From contig JAZHRO010000062.1 in the NCBI GenBank assembly GCA_037157565.1, positions 992,001 through 1,056,000 on the forward strand: DNA of 64,000 nt. The letters run 5' to 3'. Made by a program: the position numbers and the translations under genes. Each line of letters starts with the position of its first letter. Within the stretch, counting starts at the first letter, position 1. Source of the DNA: Thalassia testudinum (taxonomy: Eukaryota; Streptophyta; Magnoliopsida; Alismatales; Hydrocharitaceae). Positions 1 through 12,784 of this stretch are shown here, in pieces. Under the pieces are notes generated by a model, which ran no database searches, was not told the origin of the DNA, and saw nothing but the letters and a program-made list of their open reading frames with translations.

Positions 1-42
1 ATCATTTTTCTTAATTGATTAATCATTTTTCTTAATTGATTA
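1..42. repeat. 21-bp direct repeat, two copies
   Basis: Two adjacent identical 21-bp units, each starting ATCATTTTTC, at 1-21 and 22-42. The array may continue left of the window. It is AT-rich and no function is apparent. Confidence 0.7.
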
Positions 43-511
43 ATTAGCCATTTTAGACATTGGAAAATTTGAATCGAGTGCCTTTTCACGAAGGGGTGTT
101 TTTAAACCTAGAACTAACCTTCTAGATGAACCACAACGTTCTTAGTCAATTTATTTTGAATTATTTTGAATTTAAATTGATTTTCTAAATATTTTCCTAA
201 GAAATGCCATATGTATGAATGAAATACAATTGGCTCTCTAGCAAACTTTTAGAAATATAAAAATTACAAGACTTTCCTTGAAGCTCTTCTTGAAGTTCAT
301 TTTGAAGCTCCCTTTTTGAATTAATCTTCATTTGCCTTCCAATTAAGCTAAACCATACATGTGTCATTGTGTAAGTAACTCTTTATGCATCATCATCATA
401 GTATAGCTTTTCCGTATCAATTTAAGTTTTGCATTGTGAAGTTAAGCTAATCTAAAGAATAATCCTTATTTTGTTAACATCAAAATTAGGTTAATTAGTG
501 CTTTGCACTAA
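1..511 (-). repeat. end of an old Sirevirus-like LTR (minus)
   Basis: The stretch at about 470-511 reads like the reverse complement of the 5' tip of the better preserved LTRs at 58457 and 62267: a TTGTTAACATCAAAA block, then a GTGCTTTGCACTAACA block equivalent to GTGCTCTAGCACCAACA. The CTT/GAAG-rich stretch at 260-350 fits the matching LTR segment only loosely. From 512 the sequence jumps to a mid-LTR segment, so this copy probably sits inside or beside the next one. Highly diverged, and the left end lies outside the window. Confidence 0.3.
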
Positions 512-1757
512 CAAACAAAATATACAAAAATCCTATAGAGCCACAATATGAAATGTAAATGCTAGCTCCTATAGGTCAAGGAAACTTCCCTTTGATGGAA
601 GCGGATGGACGTGTAGGTGCAGCGAATCAATGCTCTCAAATGTAGAGTGATGAGCTTGGAGAGTAGCTAGACAATTTCTCTCTTTGAATCTCTCTTTGTG
701 TATAAGGTGGGAAGAATTGTATCTAAGGTGTGTCTAATAATGGTAAGCCTCTAGATTATTTATAGAGATGTTAGGAAGGCATTAAACTACTTGGGAGAGA
801 TCTTACAACCTTTGAGAGTGATTTGGGACATTAACTCTCAAAAGCAAGACAGATTGCACAAAGATTTGCAACTATGAGAACAATATTAGATGTCTAGTAG
901 AGTGATATGACGTTTGATTTGTCAAGTCAGACATCTGAATAGAATGGGCAGAGGTTTGAAAGAATGGACTCCAAAAGGTTGTCAACATGAACTTGCCTAG
1001 GGGACATCTAATCAAGTGATCATACGACTTAAATGGTATTATCAAACATCTGACCAAATCATTGGCCGTCCATTACTATAATCAAGTCTTTCTTGGATTT
1101 GGGTCTGATGTGAAGTCGTACATCTAGTCTTAATGTTGGTCCTCTAATAGGACATTTGATCTTATGGTTGGACATCTAATGTTGAAATCATCTTAGGATT
1201 TTGGCTTTTAACATAATATCTTCCTCAATTTTGGTTTACAATATTTAACAGGCAACTAAGAGTCATTTAGTAGTGTTATTGGACATTTAAGAAACCTATG
1301 GGACGTCTGTTGATAAGGCTAGATGCCTGATTACCTAAGGTGAACATAACGATTAGATCAAAAAAGGTCTAGAGAAATAATCAATCATCTGAAAATGGAT
1401 TTTCAAACATCCAACAAGAATATAAGATGTCTGATAAGGCAATATATTTGTTGTTTTGTATTTCTATTTTGATTCTAAGTTTTGCCTAAGTATTCTAAGG
1501 TTAAGTAAGTGTGTTTAGGACTTAGGTTATCATACTCGGTCTCTTTACAACATATATAAATAAGGAAAGACAAAAATATATTAAAAGAATAACAAAATCT
1601 AAACTACAAACTTCAAACTCCTCCTTCTTCTGGCTTCCTCAGCTTCTTGCTTCCATGCTTTGGCTTCTTGTTGCTGAAATGTTAATCTTCAAAGGGCAGT
1701 ATAACAGTTATACATTTGTTATCATCAAAATCAAATACTATGCTACTTATGCACCAA
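512..1757 (-). repeat. old Sirevirus-like LTR relic (minus)
   Basis: Follows the order of the solo LTR at 14252-15988: the block CCTATAGAGCC (about 532), a minus-strand TATA-like stretch near 750, then a run of degenerate GACATCTGAT / GACGTCTGTT motifs (880-1440), and finally TTGTTATCATCAAAATC with GCACCAACA near 1750, the LTR tip. Most of the AGACGTCT palindromes of younger copies have become ACATCT or ATGTCT here, as expected after methyl-C deamination. Non-coding. Confidence 0.5.
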
Positions 1758-3082
1758 CACTCTTGTCCTACAAAATTTGCCTCATCTTCCCTTGATTCTT
1801 CTTCTCAAGATCATGCCCATAAGGGTGATAAGAAGCCAGCAACAACAACACCATTCTTTTCTTCTCCTCCTCATTCCTCCCCTTGTCTTCTTCAAACAGA
1901 TTAAGTAGGGAAAATCAAATAACACCAATTAGGGAAAATCTAGCAGTACCATGTGATTGAGGCATAATACCTAGTAGTTTTGAGGGTCCAAGGATTTGGA
2001 GACACAATCAATATGAAAATAAGAAAATGACATAATAATTGGTGACCCAATTCCACCACTGGGAGGGTGTACATGTGAGGAGGAGATCTAACCCTCAAAT
2101 GCACTATATGCAAGTCGAAGTACAAAGTTTCTCTCATGTTACAGCAGAAAACTATTTCTCGCCTACCTCCAATGCTTTTCAATGGCTGGGTCTTATATGC
2201 ATAGTGGGGCATGGAGCAGTTATAGTTGATCTTCATGGAGGAGTGGATTATGATTGTCTTGTCACCAGTAACCCCTTACTCCATGTTCTTTCCTCTTTTG
2301 ACCATGGCGAAGATTGTGGCATCGAACGTGTCTTATTAATGACTAAAAAGTAGAACAATCAAATAAATATTCTAAATAAGGACATTTACCTATAATACTA
2401 CATTTCAAGAATTAATCTAGAGTTTCTTCTATGGGACCCCTTAAGGTTTGGGGTTATAGGCGACTTTTGTACTAGCCTCTATTGTCGACATGGATCCACG
2501 CTTTGTATGGTTACTCAGGTAGGGCATAGGCATTGCCCCTTATAGTCCAAAGCTCCCGAGCATGTTCTAGAGTTTTACCCATAGTGGCCTTACCTCTAAG
2601 TATCTCAGTGGTTAATACTATGGCCCATCTGATTATTTAAGTGGACATGTGTCATGAGAACATGCATAAGGGGGTTTTTGCCACATAAATTGTCCCCATG
2701 TCTTTTGGCATGTTTTCATACTACATAAAGACATTATTGATCATTGGCCCATATTCCTTGTCTCTAGAGTGTTCTATCACTAAGGGTTTTACTACTTAGT
2801 CCCTTAGGAGAGGCGAAGTAAGAGGGAGCATTTATTGCTCATCACCTTAGGGAAGGTGAAATGTGAGTAGCATAATTTCTTGACATCCTAGGGAAGATGA
2901 AGCATCGAGCCTTAGTCACTTCCGATTTCTATTATGGCCCTTTGAATAGTTTGCACTTTTTTGCAAAATATTCTCAACATCTACCATAGGTGGATAAGGA
3001 TTACGCAATTGATAATTATGTAGAAGGATTACAAGTGGGTGTGCCCCTGTAATGAGTCTATTCCTAAAGAATAGGGTCATTA
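1758..3082. other. unassigned non-coding stretch
   Basis: No convincing gene or repeat recognised. Open frames here are short and overlap on both strands. Probably anciently decayed transposon sequence between the LTR relic and the Gypsy LTR that starts at 3083. Confidence 0.4.
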
Positions 3083-5664
3083 TGTGACAACCTGAGTTCC
3101 ACCAATCGATTAAACCAATGAGACCTGGGTTGTCGAGTGCTAATATCAAGCATTGCACATTATAGGATCGCAGTTACCCAACACATAGTCATAGAATAAT
3201 CAATGGCCAAACATTCATTCATAAAGCATTAAATAAAATAAAGTGTTGATAATCACAATCAAATCCACCATAAAAAATAGGAAAGGAAAAAAGTGCTCAA
3301 ATACATGTACAATCACTAGAAAAATTGGAAAGTAAAAAGTGTCTACTAACTACAAAAAAGATAACTAATGACAAAACTACATGAACAACTAGGCTCAGTA
3401 CAGACCATCTCCTAAAGTCATACTAAGTCCCACAGTAGGACCAACTGCAACCGCTACACCTAACTGCTCATCAAAACCTGAGTACAAAATCCAAGGAACA
3501 CATCAGTGAAAACTGAGTAGAGTAGGACCAACAATAGACTATAGTAACAGTAACAGTAACAAAAAGAATAAAAAAAGAGGGTACTAATCCACAATTTAAT
3601 CCTTATTTTATTCTGTTCATATTACAAGTCAAGCCCAACTTGTTATGGTTGTATCTTATTAATCAACACCTCAGGGCACGTGGCAATCTACTTGTGACAC
3701 CCTGAGGTGCAAGACCAGTATAAGCCACCTTCTTGGCCAAAAAGATGACTTATACCAATTGAGTCACCACAATCCTTTACCCTGGGGTCATTGCGAAAAG
3801 GAGTGATGACTACATCGTATGGTGTGGACATGTGCTAGCTCCACATGCTAAACCATAGACAGCCAATGACCCACCCACCAACCGAGCAAAGAAAGCCAAC
3901 TCCAACCCTCGAGCCATGCATCCCACTAACCTAGTTAGCCGTAAAGCCTAACCAAGAGTTGTAGGGAGGCAACACTCCCTAAACAACCTAACCCAATCTA
4001 GAAGACTAAAGCTACAGCCAAAACCCAGCGAGTAGCAAGGGTTAAACTAGTTATCCTAATTTAATTCCTGACCAACTCCATCATTATCACATCTAAATAT
4101 TTATTTCCAGATAACGAAAAATGTTTAAGTTTATCAAAGTTGTAATATCCAACCAAAACATTCAACTTCCACCTTAATTAGATCTATTAATTAGCATAGT
4201 AAGTTTCTTATAACCAAACCTTGATTTTAATATTAAAGACAACCCAAAATTCCTAGACTATCAGCTCTGAAAGTTTGGGTTTCAACCACTATAAGCTCCT
4301 CACTTGAACCTATTTATTCAAGTTCAATCCACTAGTTTAGTTCTCAATTAATCAAAAATCATCCATCATGTTTAAGATGCAAAATAGTACCCAAAAATAG
4401 TAAGAACACGGACAACATGGTCTCAATCTCAGCAAGAGGTAGAATGCATGCTAAAAAAGACCACACGTGAACCAAACCACGGAAACGATTCCAAAATATG
4501 CGAGAACAACCCAAAATATGAATAAATTGAGAGACTATTCTACCTAACATCACAGAGAGATCACGGTGACTCTGAACCATGCACACCAAGTCTAAGGAAG
4601 CATGCCAATCTTGCTTCGATATTCGTGCTTGCTTCAAACAGGTTTCCTAGACCAAACACACCAAGAATGGAAACCAAAACCACATAAGACACTCTTCTAA
4701 TTTTTTATGTAAGAACCAGTATCCAAAAAAGGAAATAAAAATTATGAACGTGTAGTACACGTCAATATGATTTTAGCAATACCTTATTTACATGAAAGAT
4801 AAGTCATTTGACTTGTGAACTGGTTAAAATAAGCAAAGGGTTCCTGAACTAGCCCAGACTGGTCACCAACTCGTGCCTCGCCCACACCCTACCACATGTC
4901 AACCACCGGTTGGCTTCTTACAATGCTCGCAGATCATGCCCCCATGATCACAGTCGTTGATCTACAACACGTGTCGTAGATTGAATGCATGAGAATGAAC
5001 TCATGCCCACTTCCTCACGCGAAAACGCACACACGTTCTTTGCGCGTTCTCCACGTGTCATTGCTGTAGAAATTGTTGCCGCCATGCGTCATGCGCTCTT
5101 CATGCGCCACCACCACCGCCACGTGACAAGCGCTCATCGTATGCCACCATGAGAATTGCAATGGGAACCTTGGCCTATTTCCTATTACAATTATGTCCCT
5201 AAAAACCTAATCCTAATTTCCTTTTCTTTTATCCTTTTTCCTTCCTCTTTCTCTCAATTTTTAAAGGCACAAATGAAAGGGTTGCGGCTCCAACTTCAAT
5301 GACCCCCTTTTATAGGATCACCACTAAGAATAAGGTTGGGATTTGTGGGGAAATTACCAAAAATATCTGCAGGTTTTGTTAGCCTTGCATTTAAATCCCT
5401 ATCAACTTATTTTTTACCTAACTTGAGCTACACACATCGAATTTGCGTAAACAAATGTCATTGGAAAGCTCATAATGAGAGGAATCTAATGATACCCTAC
5501 ATGGTACCTTTTTTATGAGGTTTGATAAGGGTTGACCAAAATTATGCATCTCTTCACATTTTATGAGGTATTCAAATCCACATCAAACTGGACCTGTGTC
5601 TACGAGTTCGAAATGACCCGAGCCACTTCAAAATGTCTTGAAACCTAAATTTTGAGTCGTTACA
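3083..5664 (-). repeat. Ty3/Gypsy chromovirus 3' LTR (minus)
   Basis: Read on the minus strand it starts TGTAACGACTCAAAATTT and ends GTTGTCACA, giving TG...CA ends and about 2.58 kb. A start of TGTAACGAC and a long LTR are typical of Del/Tekay-type chromoviruses (family knowledge). Integrase and chromodomain remnants on the same strand lie immediately to the right, as expected for a 3' LTR. A truncated second copy in the opposite orientation lies at 13691-16992. I could not define a target duplication. Confidence 0.7.
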
Positions 5665-7310
5665 AATATAACAACCTTAAAGGAAGTTTCACCCCCAAAA
5701 CTCAAGCGAAGTTATAGGTAGAAAGGAAAACAAAACATTATCAAGTCCATAACAACCTTAAAGGGGTATAACAACCTTAAAAAGAAATAAACTAGGGTAT
5801 TACGAACTTACCAGTGAAAAGTTCTAGATGTTTCTCCTTCATTTCTACCTTAGGATCCCAAGTTGCCTCCTCATACTTCTAGTTCCTCCACAGCACCTTC
5901 ACTAGAGGAACCTCCTTACTCTGCAACCTTCAAACCATCTGATCCAAAATCTATACCGACAGCTCCTCATAGGTCAAGTCATCCTCTATCTCCACATTCC
6001 TGTAGCTTGTATGTGGTTCAGATCCGACATGTACTTCCGTAGGCTAGAGAGGTGAAAGACATCGTGAATGCTAGCTAGTTGAGGTAGTAGGGCAAGCTTT
6101 TATGCAACAGGTCTGACCACTCTAATATTTTGAACGAGCCCATAAATCTTGGTGCCAGCTTACCCTTCACCTCAAACCTTTGTACTCCTTTCATCAACAA
6201 AACTCCAAGGAAAACAAAATCGTCGATGTCAAACTATACATCTCGTTGTCAACGATCCATGTAACTCTTCTATCGACTCTATGCCATAATGAGTTTCTTA
6301 CAAATTTGCTCGACGATTTCTTTACTTTGTCATATCAATCTGGGACCTACCTCCCACTTCACACTAACCTCATTCCAAGAGAGGGGAGACATGTTTTTTC
6401 TTCCATACAAGGCCTCATACGAGGCCATATCAATACTAGCATGATAATCGTTGTTGTATGTAAACTCCACCAGAGATAGGTGATCCTCCCAATAGCCTTT
6501 CAACTTGAGTATGCATGACCTCAACAGGTCCTCCAGAGTCTAAATCATCCTCTCTAACTTCCTATCACTCCATGGATGATACGACGTGCTCAGATTCAAC
6601 CACATCCCCAAGGCCTACTAAAAACTTCCCAAGAACTATGAAGTAAAATGGGCATATCTATCTAAAATAATCTCCTTGGGTATGCCATGCAATCATACGA
6701 TCTCATGTAAATACAACTCTACCCAGTGCGAGGGGCCATAAGTTACTTTGATAAACAAGAAACGGGCTGACTTCCTCAATCAGTCGACAATCACCCAAAC
6801 CGCATCATGTTCTCTTTGGGTTAAGGGTAATCCGATGAAGAAATACATGGAGATACTCTCCCACTTCCATTTTGGAATCAGAAGGGGTTTCAACTGACCA
6901 GCGTATCTCTGATATTCCTCCTTCACCTATTGGCATATCAGGCATTGCTTCATAAATTTGCCTACATCCTTCTTAATGTCACACCACCAAAAATCCTTCT
7001 TCAAGTCATGATACATCTTATTGTTCCTAGGATGGATAATGAGTTTAGTACAATTAACCTTTGACAACAACTCTCATTAAAGTGACTCATCTTGTAGAAC
7101 ACACAACCTACCATGAAGTCAAAGCACTCTGTACATGAAGGTGAACTCTCTAGGGTTTCCAGCAAGGATTTGATCATAGAGAGTTTGCAACTTTGGACCA
7201 TCTGTCTAGGCATTCATAACATGATCTACTAGCTCGAGGCATGTCTATCTCATAAGCGTTAAATCTCCCAAGCAACCGACCGCTTAGAACAATCTCCAAT
7301 GAGCCACCTT
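5665..7310 (-). pseudogene. Gypsy chromovirus integrase and chromodomain remnant
   Basis: Minus-strand translations, after allowing for frame changes, give the C-terminal part of a chromovirus polyprotein. The integrase core piece (6330-6524) contains VEFTYNNDYHASIDMASYEA. Next come LLMKGVQRFEVKGKLAPRF (about 6180) and a chromodomain-like tail with EIEDDLTYEELSV and VKVLWRN...EEATWDP (about 5840-6000). The 7001-7213 frame is probably upstream integrase or linker. Several stops and frameshifts show it is dead. Pol is cut at about 7311 by a foreign insertion and resumes at about 12785 with RNase H. Confidence 0.75.
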
Positions 7311-7319
7311 GATCATATC

Positions 7320-9290
7320 TGATGATAACATCATCATGAGCCATAACTAGCTTTAATTAATCAGAATCAAGTAATAAACGCTCCTACATAATCGCCTGAG
7401 AGCCGTAATTCCCTGCATATCCATTTTGAGAGTAAAACACCAAATCAAGGTTAATTCTACAATTTTAACAGCATATCATAAATGCAAAATAATCACAGGA
7501 TTTCCCAGGATTTAATCTAAGGTTTAATGAGCATTAAAGTCTAATAAAAGAGCCCACACAGACAAAAACAAGGCTTCACATATTTCGAGAACTAATACAA
7601 GACTAAAAATCCTAATTTCTTACCCTATTAAATAACTGAGGTTTTGGTCAGGATAAAATATATCTAAACCTTATAAAATTCATATAAAAATATCCCATAA
7701 GGTTTGGTATCCTTGATTTGACCATAAGAACCTATTTTGACCTTAAACAGAGTCTCAGACATAATTCTACCCTAATTTGGGCTTCTGCTCAAATTGCCCA
7801 GTCAAACTTGGTCAAAACTGAAATCTAACTTCACCACTAAATTCCTTGAGTTCAAATTAGGTTTGTACCAAAACTTGGGCCCAATCAAAGTTCATCTTGG
7901 CCTAGTTTGCACTTTAGTCCAATCAGACTCTTTCTCTCACATACAAACCCCTAGCTTTTGAATTTCTCTACAAATGGCCCCCTAGGTTTGTTGTCTTCTT
8001 CGCAACTAGCCCCCTTCCGCCATTGATACCAACCCGACCTCCAAGCAAGGTTTGACCACTCCTAAATCTACTCGAATCCACACCAAATCCCACCAAATTG
8101 GTGGGATTGAAATTCACGCCTAGGAGAATCATCTGGGATCAATTTTGAGTCCCAACTCCTTGTTGATTGCTCATGCAAATGCACGAGATTCATGGGTCAT
8201 ATTCCTTCAATCCCAAACCATGAAAACCTTGTTTCCTGTTCTAGAGCTCGCCCTGAAGCTCTATAAAGCTCCCTTGTGCACAACCACTCTTAGCTTGGTT
8301 TGGTCACACTTCTTTGCCAAAATCTCTCCCTCCGACCTCCTCCGACTAGCTTCGGCGACGTCTTCTTCCTCAAATTCCTCGCTCGCTGCCACGTACCATA
8401 GGCAGTGGGATCACCTTCCATCCTTCCTCCGCTTCTCGCGACACCGACAGAAACCCTCCAGAACCCCTTCTTCCTCGCCGTTCCACCATCGGAGAATTCC
8501 TCTTCAAAGACGCTGGCTAATCAAAGCCGGCATCATCCTGCCCCTTTCAACAGATAAATTAGGTCTCTCTCCTCTTCCTCTAGTTTAGAATTAGACCCTT
8601 ATTCTCTTGTTTCGACCGCCATTCACCCATCTTCCCCTCCGTCTCCCTCCGCTCTGACGAAGCTCCAGCAACGCCTCCACTCCACCACAAACCATCAAAC
8701 ATGCCCGCTCCACCTCCAGAAGCTTCGCCTCATCCATCTGCACAAAACCCCTTACCTAAAGCCACAAAACACCCCCTAAATCGCCCCACCGAACACTTCA
8801 TTCTCTGTTCACCTCTTCCGCCTCCGACTAACCACCACACACCATAATTCGTCACGCAAACACCACCACCACCTTCGCCATCACTTGGTGATCCTCCTGG
8901 ATGTTTTTAATGTGGTCGTGAGGCCTTATCTCGTGTTTCAGGTAGTCACCATCCTCCGTCGTTGCCCTCAACGTCTCCGACCTTGGCCACTGTTCTCCGG
9001 CCACAATCCCCCTCAACTCCAATTCCAAGCTATGCGCAACACTCCCAGGACCCTTCCCAGGTCCTTCAATCAAAGAGTCAGCAGCTGCAACACACCCAAT
9101 TGACGAAGCCTCTACTATGGTCTTGCACGAAGAAGTGAGCGGGCACTTTAGTGCTACATCGTGAAGGGAAGAAGAGGCAGCAGCACATATATTGATTTTG
9201 TGTTCTGGGATCTTTTCCTCAGAACACAGGATGAGGTCCCCTTCACCTTGCCTCACACACTCCTTGGTCACCATGTACGCCCAGTGTTTA
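7320..9290 (+). repeat. inverted repeat arm A
   Basis: Pairs with 9991-12013. Clear anchors are the CCTAATTT/GTTTTGGT stretch at 7600-7900 against 11400-11720, and the block ATCACTTGG.GATCCTCCT near 8881 against its complement near 10410. TGTTTCAGGT at 8935 also has a complement near 10360. The open frame at 8145-8588 is not conserved between the arms, so I do not call it a gene. Confidence 0.6.
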
Positions 9291-9990
9291 CGAGCGAAAT
9301 CGATGTAATAAAAGCTATGTCGTAGTATAGGTCGAAATCGCTTGAAAACAAATAAGATTTGTAGCTCGAATGAAAGTCCGAGGTCATTCGCTGGGAGCAA
9401 ATAAGAATTCACACGCTAATCTCAACAATTAATGTAAATGAGCATAATTAATTTCTCAAAATCTAATATGCAATGTAGCACATGAGTATATGAAGAGATA
9501 AAAAGAATTCTAGACAAAATAACAGTGATTTAGGTCACCAATTAAAAGTCTAACATATATAGCATTTACTCAAATAGAACCAAGTGAACAACTAACGAAT
9601 CAGACTGTAAATCAAACGTCTTAATGTGTTGCTACAGTGATTCCTCTTCTCTTTTGCTTCTGCTATTCTTCTTCTTCCTTGCCTTCTCTCTCTGCTTCTT
9701 TCTTTCTCTCTTTGGATTCTGTCTCTTCTCTTCCTTCTCTTCTTCAGCCTTTCTTCTCCTCGCTCTGTCTTCTTCTTCTTCACAACTCTTCTTCAGCCTT
9801 TCTTCTCCTCGAACAGGGGATTTCTTCTTCAAATGGCTAAGTGTCAGTCGTTTATCTTTAGAGCAAAAACCCCCCAACCCCTGCACTCTCTCTCCTTCTC
9901 TCTCTGGGTTCTCCTCTTTCCCACCTTCCCAAGGCCATACATAGTACTAGGTAATCAGATTCGGGCAAGAACCTACCCAGGACCAAGGCT
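9290..9990 (+). repeat. inverted repeat segment B
   Basis: Pairs with 12014-12784 in reverse. Anchors: GTCCGAGGTC and GGGAGCAAATA (about 9370-9405) against the complement of TATTTGCTCCC...GACCTCGGAC (about 12665-12690); the GATTTAGGTCACCAATTA block near 9528 against 12510; and a pyrimidine-rich CTTCTTCTT tract at 9640-9830. Overlapping frames in the CT tract are low-complexity shadows. Confidence 0.55.
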
Positions 9991-12013
9991 ACTGGTAGTG
10001 GGGTAGTAACCGAGGAGTGCTTAGGTTAGGCGGATATACGGGTCATGAGTGCGGGTAAGGAGAACCTCACCCTTTGTGTCTGAGGCAGCAAGCCCGTATC
10101 ACTTTTTCAATTTTTGCATGGCTAAGTGCACCTCCTTCTACGATGTGGGACTATGTTCCCACATCTCTTCCTCACACATGCATCTGGAGTGGGATCCTCG
10201 TTCAATTGGTGTTGCAGGTGCACCTCTTCCACTCGATTGAAGGCCTGGAGACCTGGAGCTGTGACTTCCGCGCATCCTGGAATTGAAACCTAGGACGAAA
10301 ATAGCAAGAACACGGGCTTCGAGGTTGCATGAAGCTCTGTTAATGGCGACAGTGGAGGAGAACCTGAAACACATACAAACGGCCTCACAGCCACATTAAA
10401 AAACTTTAGGAGGATCGCCAAGTGATGGCGAAAGCGATCGTGGTGTCTGCATGGAAGATTAGGGCGTGAGATGGTCAGATGGAGACGAGATAGGTCGGAG
10501 AAGGTGGGTTTGTTCGGAGGGTTGTGTGAGTGGATGAAAAGGTGAATAAAGATGGGGGTTTTAATGGGTGTGATGTGCCGGAGGTGTAGAGGGTTTCAGC
10601 GAGGTGTGTGGGGTGGTGAAATGACAGGAATCCCTCGCCGGAGTGGTGGCCGGAGGTGGAGAAGATGATGGCGAATGGTGTCCTCGAGGGTCGAAATTAG
10701 GATATGGAGAGCAAGAAAGATAGTGTAAACCTAACTAAGACTAACTAATCTAATCTAAATGGAAGAAAGGGGGGAATCTCCTCGTTGGTGGTATGTCGGA
10801 CTTGGAGAAGACGAAAGCTCCGGTGAGTGGGAAATGGTGAGGAAGATGTCATCAGGGGCGTCGGCGGGTACAGCACGACGCGGAAGAGAGAGGGAAGGGT
10901 AAATCTGTTGTCGATATTACAAATGGACGAAGAATGGAGTCAGAGGAGGTCACCGGACGTCGAGGAGTGCTTCAGCCGAATGAGGAGAGACGAATTCAAG
11001 GGGAATCTGGTCGAATTTGAGCGTGAGAAGCACGGTCTACCTTGGGGAGTCTTATATAGGCCGTTAGAGGATGATTAGAGCTTGGGAAGCAAGCTTCCCA
11101 AGCTCAAAAGGTCACCGGAGTTGGAAACTTGAAAGATACCCAAATCTCTCATGCGTTCACATGAGAGATTGGAAAGGTTGTTGGGCTCAAGACCGGATTC
11201 ATTGAAAAGAGGACTCCATAAGGAATCTCCCTTCCAATTTTGGAAGGGATTGAGCGAGAAATCAGGAAAATCTTCCCATTTGAAGGTCGCTGGAGCTTTA
11301 GGATTATGAGTTGAGGGCAGTAGGGACCTATTTGAAGAATATGATGATAAAGTTGAGGACCCAAATGTAATTTATTCGAAAGTTAGGGGCATGAGTGTGA
11401 GATAAAAGAGTCAAACAAGACCAAATTGCAAACTAGGTCAAGATGATCTCAGATTGAGCCAAAATTTTGGTAAAAACCTAATTTGGACCTAAGGAATCCA
11501 ATGGTGAAGTTAGATTTTGGTTTTGACCTAGTTTGACTAGGTAATTTATGTAAAAACCCAAATTAGGGCAAAAGTCTATCTGTGGCTCTGTTTTGGGTCA
11601 AACTGGGTTCCAATGGTCAAATTGAAGGTACCAAATCCTAGATAATATTTTTCTATGATTTTTAGAGGGTTTAGGTAAATTTTATCCTAACCAAAACCTT
11701 AGTGAACCAAGCGGGTCTGTTTTTAGGGTTTCAGAAGTCATTTAATTTCTGAAATGTGCGAAAACCCATTTCTGTTTGTACTAACCCACTTGTTAGACTC
11801 TTAAGATCATTTGACCCTTAATTAATACCTGGAGAAACCCACGGTTATTCTGCATTCATGATATGATGGTAAAATTACAATTTTAACCCTAATTTCTTGT
11901 ATTTCTCTCAGAAAGAATTTGCAATGAATTATGGCCTTTTGATGGTTATGTAGGATAATTTAATGATGGAATATGACCAAATAAAGCTAGATACAGTTGA
12001 TGATAAAATTATC
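9991..12013 (-). repeat. inverted repeat arm A'
   Basis: Reverse-complement partner of 7320-9290. It ends near TTATCATCA at about 12010, the counterpart of TGATGATAA at 7321. Similarity is patchy in the spacer-proximal 300 bp and clearer towards the outer end. Short frames here (for example 10827-11078) lack counterparts in arm A and look incidental. Confidence 0.55.
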
Positions 12014-12784
12014 ATCACCCAGTGACCCTGGTCAAACTCGATTACTCGCCTACCCGTATCCGGATCCGAATAGCCCTAGGTTGAGAGAGAAAAAGAGAAG
12101 AGTTTGTAAGGAGGAGGGGGGAGGGTTTTGCTCTTGAGGGCTTGGCCTTGGCCTTGTGCCCTATGCGACACTTAGCTGCCGAAGGAAATTGGTGCTCTAT
12201 GCTTGAAAAGGCATTGAAGGCTTTGACAAAGAAGAAAGCTCTGAAGAAGAAGGGTCATGCCTGTGCTTAAGAAGGAAGGAGAGGCTTTGAAGAAGAAGAA
12301 AAGAAGAAGAAGGCTTAAAGGAGAAAGTCTTGTGCTTGTGTGCCTTCTGTGAGGCACTATGGTTTGTGACACTTAAGTCGTCTGATGAAGCACTCCTGAC
12401 GTCTAATATGATTTGGTTCTGTTGAATGATTTAAGAACCTAAGTTTACATTGATTATCTAATTTGCTAATTTGAATATGAGATGCATGCTTAATTAGAGG
12501 ACCTGATTGGTGATCTAAATCATCACTTTTTAAATTCTCTCTATTCTTTTTATCTCATCATCATTTAAATTATAATCTGACAAATTATATTCATTGCATA
12601 TCTATTATTGTGATCAATTAATTGTGCTCATTGATTTTAAAAGAAGATTATTGTGTGAGTTCCATATTTGCTCCCTGTGATCGACCTCGGACTCTTCTTT
12701 GATTCTGAGTTGTAAATTTAATTATTTTTGAGCGATTGAGGCTTTGCTACGACGATTACTCCTTAAAACTCCTCGATGGCCCTT
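12014..12784 (-). repeat. inverted repeat segment B'
   Basis: Reverse-complement partner of 9290-9990. The CCTGTGATCGACCTCGGAC stretch at about 12677 resembles leader or LTR-end sequence of plant Gypsy elements (weak resemblance). Gypsy RNase H sequence resumes immediately to the right. Confidence 0.5.

Larger units (their letters stand above)
7311..12784. mobile_element. compound inverted-repeat insertion (A-B-A'-B') in Gypsy pol
   Basis: A 5.5-kb block lies between the integrase and RNase H halves of the Gypsy element. Segment A (about 7320-9290) reappears as its reverse complement A' (about 9991-12013). Segment B (about 9290-9990) reappears as its reverse complement B' (about 12014-12784). 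Both A copies begin near TGATGATAA at their outer ends. Within it are a GC-rich coding-like patch (8300-9100, 10250-11080) and CT-rich tracts (9640-9950, 12070-12320). No transposase or retroelement protein is recognisable. It may be two LTR-type elements inserted in opposite directions, or one element with very long terminal inverted repeats. Confidence 0.6.

Noticed and set aside
8145..8588. 147-codon open frame on +
   Set aside because: Lies in inverted-repeat arm A and is not preserved in arm A'. Pro/Ser/Leu-rich composition, no domain.
8852..9412. 186-codon open frame on minus
   Set aside because: Spans the A/B segment junction of the inverted structure and has no counterpart in the other copy and no recognisable motif.
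9592..9944. Overlapping Lys/Arg/Glu-rich (minus) and Ser/Phe/Leu-rich (+) frames
   Set aside because: Produced by a CTTCTTCTC low-complexity tract.
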